A stretch of 64,000 nt of DNA. It comes from Betaproteobacteria bacterium (lineage in GTDB: Bacteria > Pseudomonadota > Gammaproteobacteria > Burkholderiales > Rhodocyclaceae). Shown piece after piece: positions 24,368 through 35,823 of the stretch; within the stretch, counting starts at the first letter, position 1; every line of letters starts with the position of its first letter. The position numbers and the translations under genes are program-made. Under the pieces are notes generated by a model. The model was not told the origin of the DNA. It saw only the letters and a list, made by a program, of their open reading frames with translations, and did no database searches. Location: positions 92,702-156,701 of the forward strand of contig JACRAR010000043.1 of the NCBI GenBank assembly GCA_016234745.1. Direction: 5' to 3'.

Positions 24368-26032
24368 TCAGGCCGCTCCGTCGCGCAAGGCCCGCCGCAA
24401 AATCTTGCCCACGTTGGTTTTGGGCAGATCGGTACGGAACTCGACGTGCTTGGGAATCTTGTATCCGGTCAGGTTGAGCTTGCAATGGGCAATCAAATCC
24501 TCGGCAGTCAGCTTGGGGTCTTTCTTCACCACGAAAATTTTCACCGCTTCGCTGGATTTCTCGTCGGGGACGCCCACTGCGGCCACTTCCAGAACTCCCG
24601 GATGCATCGCAACGACCGCCTCGACCTCGTTCGGGTAAACATTGAACCCCGAGACCAGGATCATGTCCTTCTTGCGGTCAACGATCCGGATGAAACCCTT
24701 CTCATCGACAATGCCGACATCACCGGTCTGCAGGAAGCCGTCCGCCATGATCACCTTGGCGGTTTCTTCCGGCCGATTCCAGTAGCCCTTCATCACCTGC
24801 GGTCCGCGTATGCAGATTTCGCCCGCTTCGCCCATGGCCACATCGGCGCCATCATCGTTGCGGATGGCCACCTCGGTGGAGGATATCGGCAGGCCGATCG
24901 AGCCGTTGTACTCCGCCAGGTTGAGCGGATTGATGGTCGCTGCGGGCGAGGTTTCCGTCAAGCCATACGCCTCTATCAGGGGCTGCCCGGTGGTCGCTTT
25001 CCACTTGTCGGCGACGGCTTTCTGTACCGCCATGCCCCCGCCGAGCGTGACGCGCAGATGACTGAAGTCGAGAGTGGCAAATCCCGGATCGTGCAGCAAA
25101 GCGTTGAACAGCGTATTGACGCCAGTGAACGTGGTGAACTTGTACTTCCTCAACTCCTTGACGAAACCGGGGATGTCGCGCGGATTGGTGATCAGCAGGT
25201 TGCTGGCACCCAGTTTCAGGAAGGTCAGGCAGTTCGCCGTCAGTGCGAAAATATGATACAGGGGCAAGGCTGTGACAATGAGTTCATCGCCTTTGGTAAG
25301 TACCGGCTTGAGCCAGGCATGGGCCTGTTGCAGGTTGGCGATGATGTTCCGGTGTGTGAGCATCGCTCCCTTGGAAACGCCCGTGGTGCCGCCGGTATAT
25401 TGCAGGAAGGCAATATCCTCATGACCCACTTGCACCGGGAGCAAGGCCAGTCCCGCGCTCCGGTGCAGCATATCCTTGAAGCTGACTGCCCCGGGCAGAC
25501 TCCAGGGCGGCACCATTTTCTTGATTTTTCTGACGACGAAATTGACCAGCAAGCCCTTGACGCCGAGCATTTCGCCCAGGCTGGTGACAATCACATGCTT
25601 GACGGGGGTTTTTGCCGCCACCTCCTGCAGCACATGGGCAAAATTCTCCAGGATCACGATCACGTCGGCACCCGAATCCTTCAGCTGGTGCTCCAGTTCA
25701 CGTGCCGTATAGAGCGGGTTGCAATTCACCACCGTGTAGCCGGCGCGCAAGGCGCCAAAGATGCAAATCGGATATTGCAGCAGGTTCGGCATCATCAGAG
25801 CGATGCGGGCGCCCTTGGGCAGTTTGAGGACTTGCTGGCAGTACCCGGCGAACTGGCCTGACAGCCGGTCAAGTTCGGCGTAGCTCAGAACCTTGCCCAT
25901 ATTGATGAAGGCCACCCGAGCGGCGAAGGCCCGGGTGCTCTTTTCGAACAAGTCGCCCAGCGACTTGAATTCGTTGACATCGATTTCGGCAGGGACTCCC
26001 GCCATATAGCTCTTCAACCAGACTTTTTCCAT
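24368..26032 (-). CDS. fadD: Long-chain-fatty-acid--CoA ligase
   Basis: This ligase activates fatty acids to acyl-CoA through an acyl-adenylate. The 554-residue protein has the AMP-binding motif [28 protein letters not shown], and the C-terminal hinge and lid segment [33 protein letters not shown] (given here only as landmarks, starting around residue 405 and ending at about 440). Lys in [12 protein letters not shown] is the conserved catalytic lysine. It follows fdxA at a distance of 57 bases on the same strand. It is convergent with msrA. Confidence 0.9.
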   Translation of the reverse strand: MEKVWLKSYMAGVPAEIDVNEFKSLGDLFEKSTRAFAARVAFINMGKVLSYAELDRLSGQFAGYCQQVLKLPKGARIALMMPNLLQYPICIFGALRAGYTVVNCNPLYTARELEHQLKDSGADVIVILENFAHVLQEVAAKTPVKHVIVTSLGEMLGVKGLLVNFVVRKIKKMVPPWSLPGAVSFKDMLHRSAGLALLPVQVGHEDIAFLQYTGGTTGVSKGAMLTHRNIIANLQQAHAWLKPVLTKGDELIVTALPLYHIFALTANCLTFLKLGASNLLITNPRDIPGFVKELRKYKFTTFTGVNTLFNALLHDPGFATLDFSHLRVTLGGGMAVQKAVADKWKATTGQPLIEAYGLTETSPAATINPLNLAEYNGSIGLPISSTEVAIRNDDGADVAMGEAGEICIRGPQVMKGYWNRPEETAKVIMADGFLQTGDVGIVDEKGFIRIVDRKKDMILVSGFNVYPNEVEAVVAMHPGVLEVAAVGVPDEKSSEAVKIFVVKKDPKLTAEDLIAHCKLNLTGYKIPKHVEFRTDLPKTNVGKILRRALRDGAA

Positions 26033-26089
26033 GGCTCCTCCTGAACCTTGTACCTAGCTTCCGAGCATGCTCGGGATGCAGCAAGCAAC

Positions 26090-26413
26090 TCAGCGTTCGA
26101 GTTTATCCGACTTGTTCTTGACCTTTGCCCATTCGTCGGCGTCTGGCAACGGTTCCTTGCGTTCGATGATGGGCTGCCAGAGCTTCGCGAGTTCGGCGTT
26201 CAATGCAATGAACTGCTTCTGCTCATCAGGCACGTCATCCTCGGCATAGATGGCCTCGACCGGACATTCGGCCACACACAGGGTGCAATCGATGCATTCG
26301 TCAGGATCGATCACGAGGAAATTCGGCCCCTCGCGGAAGCAATCCACCGGACAGACATCGACGCAATCGGTATACTTGCATTTAATGCAGGATTGGGTCA
26401 CAACATAGGTCAT
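26090..26413 (-). CDS. fdxA: 7Fe ferredoxin FdxA
   Basis: A 107-residue ferredoxin. The N-terminus [26 protein letters not shown] holds Cys for one [3Fe-4S] cluster and part of the second, and [16 protein letters not shown] completes the [4Fe-4S] site. The C-terminal extension after residue 60 is the normal FdxA tail. It is a small electron carrier, commonly found near mutS or fatty acid genes in this group. It is divergent from trxA over a 261-base gap. Confidence 0.93.
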   Translation of the reverse strand: MTYVVTQSCIKCKYTDCVDVCPVDCFREGPNFLVIDPDECIDCTLCVAECPVEAIYAEDDVPDEQKQFIALNAELAKLWQPIIERKEPLPDADEWAKVKNKSDKLER

Positions 26414-26674
26414 ATCTCACCACCTTCAGCCATAAACGGAACTAACGACTCAAGTATAATGGATGCGTAATCGCTTGTGCCGCGCGCGAAAAAACACAAG
26501 CGACATGGAATACTGTAGTATGCAGCAATGGTAGCGCATCAAGACGCTGGCGTGGCTTCTCCACACTGCCGCGATTTTTTGTTAGCATAGCCATCAAGTT
26601 GTTTTCAGCATTGTCATTGATCCGCATCTGCCAAAGACCCCTGCCTGGGGCAAAATCCACAACATGAGGAAACC
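26414..26674. other. Divergent intergenic region fdxA/trxA
   Basis: This region must hold promoters for fdxA and trxA. GAGGAAACC precedes the trxA ATG. A partial FNR-like dyad (TTGAT-CCGC-ATCTG, 26617-26630) is present but sits too close to the trxA start for activation. No other structure was recognised. Confidence 0.5.
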
Positions 26675-27001
26675 ATGAGCGAGCACATTCATCACGTCAC
26701 CGATGCCAATTTCAAGAGCGAAGTACTCGAATCCAGCGTGCCAGTGCTGGTCGACTACTGGGCCGAATGGTGCGGTCCATGCAAAATGATCGCCCCCATC
26801 CTGGAAGACATCGCCAAGGATTACACGGGCAAGCTCAAAGTAGCCAAGCTCAATATCGATGACAATCAAAAGACCCCCGGCGAGTTCGGCATTCGCGGGA
26901 TTCCGACCCTGATGCTGTTCAAGGGCGGCAATATCGAGGCGACCAAGGTCGGCGCGCTGTCGAAGTCGCAACTCACCGCTTTTATTGACAGCAACCTCTG
27001 A
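26675..27001 (+). CDS. trxA: Thioredoxin 1
   Basis: A 108-residue thioredoxin with the redox-active [10 protein letters not shown] motif, the conserved Asp in LVDYWA, and cis-Pro in [11 protein letters not shown]. It keeps cytoplasmic thiols reduced and donates electrons to enzymes such as MsrA and ribonucleotide reductase. GAGGAAACC is the ribosome binding site. rho lies 160 bases downstream, the conserved trxA-rho order of proteobacteria. Confidence 0.98.
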   Translation: MSEHIHHVTDANFKSEVLESSVPVLVDYWAEWCGPCKMIAPILEDIAKDYTGKLKVAKLNIDDNQKTPGEFGIRGIPTLMLFKGGNIEATKVGALSKSQLTAFIDSNL

Positions 27002-27161
27002 TCCCGTTACAGTCCGCCCTCAAAGCAATCCGGCCTGCATTCACAACATATCATCTAGTGCGCTGGCCGGATCACAATCCACCCCTCCCAGTTTCGCGTC
27101 TCTTTCCGGATCACCTCTGATTCATCTTCCCTTCCCGCTTCACGTCTAGCAGGTCTTCCCT

Positions 27162-28421
27162 ATGCATCTATCGGAGCTTAAAGTTCTCCATGTCAGCCAG
27201 TTACTCGAAATGGCGATCGCCAATGAGATCGACGGCGCCAATCGCCTGCGCAAGCAGGAACTGATCTTCGCACTCCTCAAGAACCGCGCCAAGAAGGGTG
27301 AAAACATCTTCGGCGACGGTGCGCTGGAGGTACTGCCGGACGGTTTCGGTTTCCTGCGCACGCCGGACACCTCCTATCTGGCCAGCACGGACGACATCTA
27401 CGTATCGCCCTCGCAAATCCGCCGTTTCAACCTGCACACCGGCGATACCATCGAAGGTGAAATCCGCACGCCGAAAGATGGCGAGCGCTACTTCGCGCTG
27501 GTCAAGGTCGACAAGGTCAATGGCGAACTCCCCGAAGCATCCAAGCACAAGATCCTGTTTGAGAATCTCACCCCGCTGCACCCCAACAAGCACATGGAAC
27601 TGGAACGGGATATGCGCGGCGAGGAAAACACGACTTCGCGCATCATCGACATCATCGCGCCGATCGGCAAGGGGCAACGCGGCCTGCTGGTAGCCAGCCC
27701 GAAGAGCGGCAAGACGGTCATGATGCAACACATCGCCCATGCCATCTCGGTCAACCATCCGGATGTGGTATTGATCGTGCTGCTGATCGACGAGCGCCCC
27801 GAGGAAGTCACCGAAATGCAACGTTCGGTCAAGGGCGAAGTGGTTGCTTCGACCTTCGACGAACCGGCAACGCGCCATGTGCAAGTCGCCGAGATGGTCA
27901 TCGAAAAAGCCAAACGCCTGGTGGAACACAAGAAGGACGTGGTGATTCTGCTCGACTCAATCACTCGCCTGGCACGTGCGTACAACACCGTGGTACCCGC
28001 CTCGGGCAAGGTGCTCACAGGCGGTGTCGACGCAAATGCGCTGCAACGTCCCAAACGTTTCTTCGGCGCGGCACGGAATGTCGAGGAAGGCGGTTCGCTG
28101 ACCATCATTGCCACGGCGCTGATCGATACCGGATCGCGCATGGACGACGTGATCTATGAAGAATTCAAGGGCACCGGCAACATGGAAATCCATCTGGATC
28201 GTCGCATGGCGGAGAAGCGCGTGTACCCGGCGATCAACGTCAATCGTTCCGGCACGCGGCGCGAGGAACTCCTGCTCAAGCCGGATGTGCTGCAGAAAAT
28301 GTGGGTATTGCGCAAGCTGCTCTACAACATGGATGACATGGAAGCCATGGAATTCCTGCTCGACAAGATCAAGGCAACCAAGAACAACGGCGAGTTCTTT
28401 GACGCAATGCGCCGCGGTTAA
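27162..28421 (+). CDS. rho: Transcription termination factor Rho
   Basis: The 419-residue hexameric RNA helicase is complete. It has the N-terminal helical SAP-like segment, cold-shock-type RNA-binding fold ([16 protein letters not shown]), Walker [15 protein letters not shown], Walker [17 protein letters not shown] and the Q-loop/R-loop region up to the C-terminus. [18 protein letters not shown] is the standard N-terminus. The 160-base leader shows no obvious attenuator. Confidence 0.98.
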   Translation: MHLSELKVLHVSQLLEMAIANEIDGANRLRKQELIFALLKNRAKKGENIFGDGALEVLPDGFGFLRTPDTSYLASTDDIYVSPSQIRRFNLHTGDTIEGEIRTPKDGERYFALVKVDKVNGELPEASKHKILFENLTPLHPNKHMELERDMRGEENTTSRIIDIIAPIGKGQRGLLVASPKSGKTVMMQHIAHAISVNHPDVVLIVLLIDERPEEVTEMQRSVKGEVVASTFDEPATRHVQVAEMVIEKAKRLVEHKKDVVILLDSITRLARAYNTVVPASGKVLTGGVDANALQRPKRFFGAARNVEEGGSLTIIATALIDTGSRMDDVIYEEFKGTGNMEIHLDRRMAEKRVYPAINVNRSGTRREELLLKPDVLQKMWVLRKLLYNMDDMEAMEFLLDKIKATKNNGEFFDAMRRG

Positions 28422-28526
28422 AGGGGCAATGTTGATTGCAATCCGCGCGAAATTCAAGGATAATGCCACCCCTTCCAGCCCAGAGGACTCGTTAGCCCCG
28501 GGCAGTTTTTGCCAAGGAACAGAATC

Positions 28527-28742
28527 ATGAAAGAAAAAATTCACCCGAATTACGTCGAGATCGATGTCACCTGCAGTTGCGGGAACAACTTCAAGACCCG
28601 CTCGACCAGCGGCAAGCCCTTGCATGTTGAAGTCTGCTCGGAATGTCACCCGTTCTATACGGGCAAGCAGAAGATCGTCGATACCGCCGGTCGCGTCGAA
28701 CGGTTCCGGCAAAAGTATGGCAACGTGCAGCGCTCCGCCTGA
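28527..28742 (+). CDS. rpmE: 50S ribosomal protein L31
   Basis: A 71-residue L31 of the zinc-binding (C+) type: Cys residues in TCSCGNNF and [11 protein letters not shown] form the zinc ribbon. The ATG at 28527 follows AAGGAA and gives the canonical [12 protein letters not shown] start. It lies 105 bases after rho and is followed by a strong terminator. Confidence 0.97.
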   Translation: MKEKIHPNYVEIDVTCSCGNNFKTRSTSGKPLHVEVCSECHPFYTGKQKIVDTAGRVERFRQKYGNVQRSA

Positions 28743-28760
28743 TGTAACTCCCGGTCAGCG

Positions 28761-28785
28761 AAAGGCAGCTTCGGCTGCCTTTTTT
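28761..28785 (+). terminator. Rho-independent terminator of rpmE
   Basis: AAGGCAGC, a TTCG tetraloop and GCTGCCTT form an 8-bp stem that runs straight into a T tract, 18 bases after the rpmE stop. Confidence 0.93.
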
Positions 28786-28820
28786 CATTGCGCCGGCCTG
28801 TTTCCGGCCAGCAAGCAGTG

Positions 28821-30554
28821 ATGGATTCTCCGTCCCGAGTCCCCAGCCCAGGTTCCGCCGGGATTACGCTCACCCTGCCGCCGCGCGGCTGGACACTGGC
28901 AGCGCTTTGCGTCTTGTACCTGCTGGCGGGATTGACCGGCCACGACCCCTGGAAGAATGATGACGCCGTCCACTTCGGCGTCGTCTACAGTTTTGTTGAT
29001 GGCGGGAACTGGCTGCTACCACGGCTGGTGGGAATTCCGATACTGGATACCCCGCCGCTGTATTACTGGATTGCCGCAATCTGCGCCAAGTTATTCGGTT
29101 GGCTGCTGCCTGTGCACGATGCCGCCCGCTTGGCCTCAGGGCTGTTCGGTGCCATGTTTCTTGGTCTGCTTGCCTACGCCGGCAATCTCATGCAGCAGTT
29201 GGAATGTGCCGATCGCAAGCAGGACAAGCCGACCGGCGGAGAAACCGGCATGGCAGCGATCCTCATTGCCATCGGCTGCCTCGGTTTGCTGGTGCCAATT
29301 CACGACACTCAGCCCCTGGTTGCCTTGCTGGCCGCCAGCGCCGCCGTTTATGCCGGCCTGATGCAGCTGCCACAGCGTGTTCTGCCTGGCGGCCTGTTGT
29401 CCGGACTCGGCATCGGATTGGGGTTTCTTTCTTCCGGTCTGCTGGCGCTGACTACCCTGCTGCCGGTGCTGCTGATCCTGCCGCTCAATCGCCATTGGCG
29501 CAACGCATCCAGCCTGCGCGGTTTCGCCGTCGCGCTCGTGGTCGCGCTGCCGCTGTGCCTGGCTTGGCCTTTGTTACTGGCTTGGCAAGCGCCGGATATG
29601 CTCAGTCTGTGGTGGTCAACCGCTCTAGCCGGGGTTCGCTACCAGAGCCACTGGCCGGGATCTCTTGCGAATTTCGCCGAACTGCTGGCCTGGTTCGCCT
29701 GGCCGGCTTTGCCCCTGGCTGTATGGGCGCTGTGGCGCAATCGCCGCCGCCTCAGCCAACCCGGCATCGCGCTGCCACTGACTGGCACGCTGACAGCTTT
29801 GCTGGTGTTGGTTTTGTTCTCGGAACCGCGCCCGCTGCAAGCACTGCCGCTGCTGGTGCCGCTGATTCTGCTGGCGGCCAACAGTGCTGGCCTGTTGCAA
29901 AGAGGCGCCGCAAACGCCTTCGACTGGTTTGGCATGATGACATTCAGTATCGTCGCCGGACTGATCTGGCTTGGCGGCATCGCCATGACCAGCGGCATTC
30001 CCGCCCAGATCGCGCGAAATTTCGCCAAGCTCGAGCCCGGGTTTGTCGCACATTTCTCGGTTCCCGCCTATGTCTGCGCCGCCTTGCTGACTCTGGCCTG
30101 GTGTTGGCTGATCGTTGCCGGTCCCCGCTCACCCTGGCGCTCCGCCACAAACTGGGCGGCCGGCATGACTTTGAGTTGGGCTTTGCTGATCGCGCTGTGG
30201 CTGCCCTGGATTGAATACGGCAAGAGCTATCGCGATGTTGCCGTCTCGCTCAAGCAGGCCGTTGCCGAGAATTCCCGCCAACGCGGAGGCAAAGGCGCGA
30301 ATGCTGGCAAGAAAACCGAATCTTCCTGCATTGCCGGTCTGCGCCTTGGCAATGCCCAGCGTGTCTCGCTGCAATATTTTGCCAACATCGTCACGCGCCG
30401 CACGGAATCTCCATCTGGCACGACTTGTCCCTTATTGCTGGTGCAGACTTCTCCAGGCAATACCACTGTTCCCTCGGGATGGGCCAAAGTCTGGGAAGGA
30501 CACCGACCGGGTGATCGCAGCGAAATCCTGCGGCTTTACAGCTTGATGAAGTGA
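28821..30554 (+). CDS. ArnT/PMT-family glycosyltransferase (GT-C)
   Basis: A 577-residue membrane protein with about 11-12 predicted helices. The first periplasmic loop reads [14 protein letters not shown], the position and acidic pair of PMT-2/ArnT transferases, followed by [17 protein letters not shown], a typical ArnT-like motif. These enzymes move a sugar from undecaprenyl phosphate to lipid A or protein. The C-terminal periplasmic part is short. The ATG at 28821 gives a reasonable start; a TTG at 28788 is possible. The gene overlaps the convergent orn gene by 19 bases. Acceptor unknown. Confidence 0.72.
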   Translation: MDSPSRVPSPGSAGITLTLPPRGWTLAALCVLYLLAGLTGHDPWKNDDAVHFGVVYSFVDGGNWLLPRLVGIPILDTPPLYYWIAAICAKLFGWLLPVHDAARLASGLFGAMFLGLLAYAGNLMQQLECADRKQDKPTGGETGMAAILIAIGCLGLLVPIHDTQPLVALLAASAAVYAGLMQLPQRVLPGGLLSGLGIGLGFLSSGLLALTTLLPVLLILPLNRHWRNASSLRGFAVALVVALPLCLAWPLLLAWQAPDMLSLWWSTALAGVRYQSHWPGSLANFAELLAWFAWPALPLAVWALWRNRRRLSQPGIALPLTGTLTALLVLVLFSEPRPLQALPLLVPLILLAANSAGLLQRGAANAFDWFGMMTFSIVAGLIWLGGIAMTSGIPAQIARNFAKLEPGFVAHFSVPAYVCAALLTLAWCWLIVAGPRSPWRSATNWAAGMTLSWALLIALWLPWIEYGKSYRDVAVSLKQAVAENSRQRGGKGANAGKKTESSCIAGLRLGNAQRVSLQYFANIVTRRTESPSGTTCPLLLVQTSPGNTTVPSGWAKVWEGHRPGDRSEILRLYSLMK

Positions 30555-31081
30555 TCCCGGTAATATTTCATTTCCTCGATCGACTCGTAGATGTCAGCCA
30601 GGGCCGTGTGCTTGCCGTTCTTGACGACGCCCTTGGCCAGTTCGGGTTTCCAGCGTTTGCACAATTCCTTCAACGTGCTGACATCGAGGTTGCGATAGTG
30701 GAAATAGTCTTCAAGCTTGGGCATATGGCGCGCCATGAAACGACGATCCTGGCAGATGGAGTTGCCGCACATCGGCGAAACCCGGGCAGGCACATGCAGC
30801 TTGACGAAAGCCAGGCATTGCGCCTCGACCTCGGTTTCATCCAGCAAGGACGCCTTCACCTTGCCGATCAATCCGGAGCGGCCGTGAGTGTTCTTGTTCC
30901 AGTCGTCCATGCCTTCGAGCACGGCGTCGGACTGATGGACCACCCACGCCGGACTCTCGGCGACGGTATTCAGTTGCGAATCGGTGACGACCATGGCAAT
31001 CTCGATGATGCGATCGTTGTCCGGACTGAGACCCGTCATTTCCATATCGAGCCAGATGAGTGCGTTTTGATCTTGAGCCAT
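30536..31081 (-). CDS. orn: Oligoribonuclease
   Basis: Orn degrades 2-5 nt RNA and pGpG, the linear product of c-di-GMP breakdown, so it also completes HD-GYP/EAL signalling. The 181-residue DEDDh exonuclease has [10 protein letters not shown] (Asp-x-Glu), then [11 protein letters not shown] and [11 protein letters not shown] with the expected His and Asp. The ATG at 31081 gives the standard [18 protein letters not shown] start; upstream codons are not conserved. It overlaps the ArnT-like gene end to end by 19 bases. Confidence 0.96.
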   Translation of the reverse strand: MAQDQNALIWLDMEMTGLSPDNDRIIEIAMVVTDSQLNTVAESPAWVVHQSDAVLEGMDDWNKNTHGRSGLIGKVKASLLDETEVEAQCLAFVKLHVPARVSPMCGNSICQDRRFMARHMPKLEDYFHYRNLDVSTLKELCKRWKPELAKGVVKNGKHTALADIYESIEEMKYYRDHFIKL

Positions 31082-31146
31082 AAATCGGCGCCACAGTTTT
31101 TTCAATAAGGCGCGTATTCTGTCATATTTACCGACTCCGACGCTGC

Positions 31147-32409
31147 ATGACACTCCATCCTTTCACCCTGATATTTCTCTTTGCCCTCATCGCCAGCACC
31201 GTTCTGCAAATATGGCTGGCGCGCCGTCATCTGCGGCATATCGCGATTCATCGCGCCGCGGTACCCTCCCAATTCGCCGAACGCATTGACCTGGCGGCAC
31301 ACCAGAAGGCTGCGGATTACACCCTCGCCAAGACCCGCCTAGGTCTGGCTGAGCTTGTCGCCGGCACAGGATTGCTGTTGCTATTCACCTTCGGCGGTCT
31401 GTTGCAGGGCAGCTACGCTTTCTGCACACAGTTCTTCCCGGAAGGCGACTACCTGCGGAGTCTGGCGCTGTTTGGCTGTGTTGCGGTGATCGGTTTCCTG
31501 GTTGACCTGCCCTTCGGCGTCTATCGCACTTTCGTTCTCGAAGCGCGCTTCGGATTCAATCAGATGAGTTGGCGCTTGTATCTCGCCGACCTGGCCAAGC
31601 AGGGGGCGCTTGCCGTGGCGATCGGCGCCCCCTTGCTGCTCGCCGTGCTCTGGTTGATGACCGCCATGGGAACCAACTGGTGGTTTTACGTCTGGCTTTT
31701 CTGGCTGGTGTTCAATCTGTTGATGCTGCTGCTCTATCCCACCCTGATCGCGCCGATTTTCAACAAATTCGTACCGCTCGACAATTTTGAACTAAAGACG
31801 CGCATCGAAGCGCTCCTGGAGCGCTGCGGCTTTCGTTCGAGCGGACTGTTCGTCATGGACGGCTCGAAACGCTCGGCCCATGGCAACGCCTATTTCACGG
31901 GATTTGGCGCAGCCAAGCGGATTGTCTTCTTCGACACGTTGCTGGCGCGACTCAGCCCGCCGGAAATAGAGGCCGTGCTGGCCCATGAGCTTGGGCATTT
32001 CAAGCATCGGCATGTCTGGCAGCGCATCACCCTGCTGGCCTGCTTGAGTCTGGCATTTCTGTGGCTGCTCGGCACCCTCATCGGACAGCCGTGGTTTTAT
32101 GCCGGCCTGGGCGTGAGCATGCCGGCAGCGGGGGTGCAAACCAATGCCATGGCCCTGATATTGTTTATGCTGGCGCTGCCCTCATTCACTTTTCCGCTGG
32201 CGCCGCTCATGTCTCATTTGTCCCGCCGCCACGAATATCAGGCGGACGACTATGCGTCGCGGCAGACGAGCGCCGCGGATCTCATCAGCGCACTGGTCAA
32301 ACTCTATCGCGATAACGCCGCCACCCTGACGCCCGACCCGCTGCATTCGCTTTACTATGACTCGCATCCTCCGGCCAGCTTGCGTGTTGCGCACCTGCTC
32401 ACGCGTTAG
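31147..32409 (+). CDS. M48-family metallopeptidase (Ste24/HtpX-like)
   Basis: A 420-residue membrane zinc protease. Four to six hydrophobic segments precede and follow the catalytic HELGH motif ([15 protein letters not shown], around residue 280), and the third zinc ligand is in YQADDYAS. The N-terminal domain ([38 protein letters not shown]) is that of Ste24/CAAX-protease-like M48 proteins, in bacteria linked to membrane protein quality control. Its start is 65 bases from the divergent orn start; no strong ribosome binding site is visible. Confidence 0.88.
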   Translation: MTLHPFTLIFLFALIASTVLQIWLARRHLRHIAIHRAAVPSQFAERIDLAAHQKAADYTLAKTRLGLAELVAGTGLLLLFTFGGLLQGSYAFCTQFFPEGDYLRSLALFGCVAVIGFLVDLPFGVYRTFVLEARFGFNQMSWRLYLADLAKQGALAVAIGAPLLLAVLWLMTAMGTNWWFYVWLFWLVFNLLMLLLYPTLIAPIFNKFVPLDNFELKTRIEALLERCGFRSSGLFVMDGSKRSAHGNAYFTGFGAAKRIVFFDTLLARLSPPEIEAVLAHELGHFKHRHVWQRITLLACLSLAFLWLLGTLIGQPWFYAGLGVSMPAAGVQTNAMALILFMLALPSFTFPLAPLMSHLSRRHEYQADDYASRQTSAADLISALVKLYRDNAATLTPDPLHSLYYDSHPPASLRVAHLLTR

Positions 32410-32472
32410 GGTGGCCGCCATCAGGCACGTCCACATGAATGCGGCAGGCCTGTTTCCCGGGTCATTCTTGCA

Positions 32473-33339
32473 TTGAACAACGAAGGCCTCATTGTCGCTG
32501 CGTTCGGGCGGCACTATGAAATCGAGTTGCCCGATCATGGTCGCATCACCGGTTACCCGCTGGGCAAGAAAAGCCCCTACGCCTGCGGCGATCGCGTCGT
32601 GCTGCAGCAGTCCTCCGCCGACCAGGCGCAAATACTTCGCCACCTGCCGCGCACCTCGCTGTTGTATCGCTCGGATGCTTTCCGCCAGAAGCTGATCGTT
32701 GCCAACGCCACGCAACTCGTATTGGTCGTCGCCACCGACCCCTCGTTCAGCGACGAGCTGCTTACGCGCGCGCTGGTTGCCGCGGAAACCGAAGGATTGC
32801 GAACTCTGCTGGTTCTCAACAAGATCGATCTGATCGAGCATCTTGAGACAGCGCGCAAGCGGCTGGACAACCTGGCGCAATTGGGATACCCGCTGATCGA
32901 ACTGTGCGCCCGAAGCAACGTGGAACCTTTGCTGCCTTATCTGGCGGGAGAATGCTCGGTATTGGTCGGTCAATCCGGTATGGGCAAGTCGACGCTGATC
33001 AATGCACTGATTCCCGGCGCGAACGCAGCGACAAGAGAGATTTCCGCTGCCCTCGATTCCGGAAAGCACACCACCACCCATGCCCGCCTTTACCGCCTGG
33101 CACAAGGAGGCACGCTGATCGACAGTCCCGGCCTGCAGGAATTCGGACTCGCCCATCTGAGCAGGGGCTCCATCGAGCAGGGCTTTCTCGAATTCCGTCC
33201 TCATCTGCCGAACTGCCGCTTTCGCGACTGTCACCATCGCAGCGAGCCTGGCTGCGCCATCAAATCGGCGGTCGCGGCAGAACTGATAGACCAGCGGCGC
33301 TACGAATTATTCCTGCGACTTGGCGCTGCGGCCTGCTAG
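32473..33339 (+). CDS. rsgA: Ribosome small-subunit-dependent GTPase A
   Basis: RsgA is a circularly permuted GTPase that checks 30S maturation. The 288-residue protein has an N-terminal OB fold, then NKIDL (G4), GQSGMGKSTLIN (G1) and DSPGLQEF (G3) in permuted order, and a C-terminal zinc site (CRFRDCHHRSEPGC). The start is a TTG at 32473 with no strong ribosome binding site; no ATG lies nearby in frame. It follows the M48 peptidase gene by 63 bases. Confidence 0.93.
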   Translation: MNNEGLIVAAFGRHYEIELPDHGRITGYPLGKKSPYACGDRVVLQQSSADQAQILRHLPRTSLLYRSDAFRQKLIVANATQLVLVVATDPSFSDELLTRALVAAETEGLRTLLVLNKIDLIEHLETARKRLDNLAQLGYPLIELCARSNVEPLLPYLAGECSVLVGQSGMGKSTLINALIPGANAATREISAALDSGKHTTTHARLYRLAQGGTLIDSPGLQEFGLAHLSRGSIEQGFLEFRPHLPNCRFRDCHHRSEPGCAIKSAVAAELIDQRRYELFLRLGAAAC

Positions 33340-33388
33340 TACCCTGGATTCAAATGCGGGCACTAGTGCCCGTTCTTGATTCTAGGGT
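33340..33388. repeat. Large imperfect hairpin between rsgA and copZ
   Basis: ACCCTGGATTCAA and TTGATTCTAGGGT are complementary at 11 of 13 positions and flank a perfect inner palindrome GGGCACTAGTGCCC (33358-33371). The element fills the space between two convergent genes, so it probably works as a bidirectional terminator, although no T tract follows. Its right arm carries a 15-base sequence repeated at 62162-62176. Confidence 0.55.
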
Positions 33389-33389
33389 G

Positions 33390-33596
33390 TTAGCTGACTT
33401 CAAACCCGGCCGCATCAATCGCACGTTGCATGTCCTGCCTTGTGACCTTGCTGCCGTCAAATCCGACCACGGCCTCGCCGCGTTCCAGCGATACCTCGGC
33501 CTGATCCACTCCGGGAAGTTCCTGCAAAACCTTGGTGACGGTCTTTACGCAGCCGCCACAACTCATTCCAGTGACTTTCAAAATCGTTGTTTCCAC
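33390..33596 (-). CDS. copZ: Copper chaperone / heavy-metal-associated domain protein
   Basis: A 68-residue single HMA domain. The MSCGGC motif near the N-terminus binds Cu(I), and the beta-alpha-beta-beta-alpha-beta pattern is complete. It should deliver Cu(I) to the CopA ATPase encoded 12 bases upstream in the transcript. The start is GTG after GAGGAGAC. Confidence 0.88.
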   Translation of the reverse strand: METTILKVTGMSCGGCVKTVTKVLQELPGVDQAEVSLERGEAVVGFDGSKVTRQDMQRAIDAAGFEVS

Positions 33597-33608
33597 GTCG
33601 TCTCCTCT

Positions 33609-35819
33609 TCAGTTGGGCGCGCGGCCGCGCCAGCGGCGCAGCAGCAAGGAATTGCTCACCACCGAAACCGAACTCATGGCCATCGCTGCACCGGCGATGA
33701 CCGGGTTCAGCAAGCCAAACGCAGCCAAAGGTATGCCAAGCACATTGTAGATGAATGCAAAAAACAGATTCTGGCGTATCTTTGCCAGAGTGGCGCGTGA
33801 CAAGTCGATGGCGTCAGCAACGCTGTTGAGATCGTTGCGCATCAATGTCACGCCGGCGGTCTCCATCGCCACGTCCGAGCCGGCGCCCATGGCAAAACCG
33901 ACATCGGCTGCGGCCAGCGCCGGCGCGTCGTTGATGCCGTCACCCGCCATGCCGACACATTTCCCGCGCCTGGCCGCATCGGCCTTGAGGTCAGCGATGG
34001 CTTGCGCCTTGTCGCCGGGCAACACGCCCGCTTGATAGCGGCTAATGCCCGCTTCGAGCGCTATGGCCGCTGCAGTCTGGGCATTGTCGCCGGTCAGCAT
34101 GACGATCTCGACACCAAGCGCTTTCAGGCCTGCAACAGCAGCACGGGTCGTGCCGCGCAGCGGATCTGTCACTCCAACAACGCCCAATACTTGCCCGGCG
34201 CGGGCAACAAGGACTGCGCTTTTGCCAGCTTGCTGCAGGGGCAGCAATGCTTCAATGGCAAATTGCAGCCCTTCTTCCTCCATGAAGCTTGGCGAACCCA
34301 GCAAACACTGCACGCCGGCGACTTCGCCGCGCAATCCCTTGCCAGGCAGGGCGGTCACGCTTTGCAAAGACAGCAGCGCAATGCCGGCGTCAGCAGCACG
34401 CGACAGGATTGCAGCGGCAAGCGGGTGGGTGGCACCCTGTTCAAGCGTGGCGACAACCTGCAACAGATCGTCAGCGGAAACTCCACTAACGGGTACAAGA
34501 TCGGTAACGTGCGGCTTGCCCTGGGTCAGGGTGCCGGTCTTGTCTACCGCCAACACGGCGATTTTTTCCGCAAGTTCGAGTGCTTCCGCATCCTTGATCA
34601 AAATACCCGCTTTCGCTCCCTGCCCCGTGCCGACCATGATTGCCGTCGGTGTCGCCAGGCCGAGCGCACAGGGGCAGGCAATTACCAGCACGGCGACGGC
34701 ATTGATTAGCGCCACCGTGAAATCTCCGGCAAAAATCCACCACGCGACAAACGTCAGCAAGGCAATCGCACTCACCACCGGAACGAAGATCGCCGCGATC
34801 TTGTCGGCCAGACGTTGCACCGGGGCCTTTGAACCTTGCGCCCGTTCCACCATGTTGATGATGCCGGCCAACAGCGTATGGCTGCCGACGCCTGTGGCGC
34901 GACAGCGCAGCAATCCGGTGCCATTCACCGTTGCAGCGAATAGCTTGTCGCCGCCTTGCTTGCCGACCGGCAAGCTCTCGCCGGTAAGCATCGCCTCGTC
35001 CAGGCTGGAGCTTCCCTCGACGATTTCGCCATCGACCGGAACGCTCTCGCCCGGCCGTACGATAAAAATATCGCCGGGCAGGATGGCCTTGACGGCCATC
35101 TCGACCAGTTCCCCCTGCCGCTCGATCCAGGCAGTCTGCGGCTGCAAGCGGATCAGTGCTTCCAACGCCTGCGAGGTGCGCGCCTTGGCGCGAGCTTCGA
35201 GTATCTTGCCCAGCAGCACCAGGGTAATGACTGTGGCGGATGCCTCGAAATAGACATGCTGGTGCTGCAAACCGGCCAGTGTCACAGCGAGGCTGTAGAG
35301 ATAGGCCATGCTGGTGCCAAGCGCCACCAATACATCCATGTTGCCTCCGCCTCCACGCAACGCGTTGAAGGCGCCGCGATAGAAGCGCCAGCCGATCCAG
35401 AACTGCACCGGCGTTGCCAGGACAAGCTGCAGCCAGCGCGGCAGCACATCAGCATGTTCGGCGGAACCTCCGCCGAACATCCAGGCCATTTGCGCCACCA
35501 GGGGCAGCGTCAGCGCCGCCGCGATCCAGAAACGCCGCAATTCTTCCTGGTAAGCGAGAAGCTTCTGCTGCCTTTCAGCAGCGCGCGTGTCTGCACTGGA
35601 AACCTGCGCCTTGAATCCGGTTCGCTCGACGGTGGCAATCAATTGCGCCGCATCGCTCAATTCCGGATCGAAGCGGACATGGGCTTTTTCTGCTGCGAAA
35701 TTGACCGCTGCCTCCACTCCCGGCATACGATTCAATTGCTTCTCGATGCGCGCCGCACAGGCTGCACAACTCATGCCCTCGATCGCCAGATCCAGCGCGT
35801 CGCTCGAATTGGCCGGCAT
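33609..35819 (-). CDS. copA: Cu(I)-exporting P1B-type ATPase
   Basis: A 736-residue copper ATPase. One N-terminal HMA domain ([14 protein letters not shown]) is followed by eight membrane segments with the CPC ion-binding motif ([14 protein letters not shown]), the phosphorylation site [10 protein letters not shown], and [28 protein letters not shown] at 35819 is the chosen start; an upstream ATG would run into the USP gene. It is the detoxifying CopA type, distinct from the CcoI-type ATPase at 58.8-61.3 kb. It lies in a run with hemN, a SafE-like gene and a USP gene. Confidence 0.93.
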   Translation of the reverse strand: MPANSSDALDLAIEGMSCAACAARIEKQLNRMPGVEAAVNFAAEKAHVRFDPELSDAAQLIATVERTGFKAQVSSADTRAAERQQKLLAYQEELRRFWIAAALTLPLVAQMAWMFGGGSAEHADVLPRWLQLVLATPVQFWIGWRFYRGAFNALRGGGGNMDVLVALGTSMAYLYSLAVTLAGLQHQHVYFEASATVITLVLLGKILEARAKARTSQALEALIRLQPQTAWIERQGELVEMAVKAILPGDIFIVRPGESVPVDGEIVEGSSSLDEAMLTGESLPVGKQGGDKLFAATVNGTGLLRCRATGVGSHTLLAGIINMVERAQGSKAPVQRLADKIAAIFVPVVSAIALLTFVAWWIFAGDFTVALINAVAVLVIACPCALGLATPTAIMVGTGQGAKAGILIKDAEALELAEKIAVLAVDKTGTLTQGKPHVTDLVPVSGVSADDLLQVVATLEQGATHPLAAAILSRAADAGIALLSLQSVTALPGKGLRGEVAGVQCLLGSPSFMEEEGLQFAIEALLPLQQAGKSAVLVARAGQVLGVVGVTDPLRGTTRAAVAGLKALGVEIVMLTGDNAQTAAAIALEAGISRYQAGVLPGDKAQAIADLKADAARRGKCVGMAGDGINDAPALAAADVGFAMGAGSDVAMETAGVTLMRNDLNSVADAIDLSRATLAKIRQNLFFAFIYNVLGIPLAAFGLLNPVIAGAAMAMSSVSVVSNSLLLRRWRGRAPN

Positions 35820-35823
35820 GAAA

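Noticed and set aside
26617..26630. FNR-like sequence TTGAT-CCGC-ATCTG ahead of trxA
   Set aside because: The second half-site is poor and class II spacing would put transcription start only about ten bases before the ATG.
28509..28742. Earlier ATG for L31 at 28509
   Set aside because: It would add six residues and has no ribosome binding site; 28527 has AAGGAA and the conserved N-terminus.
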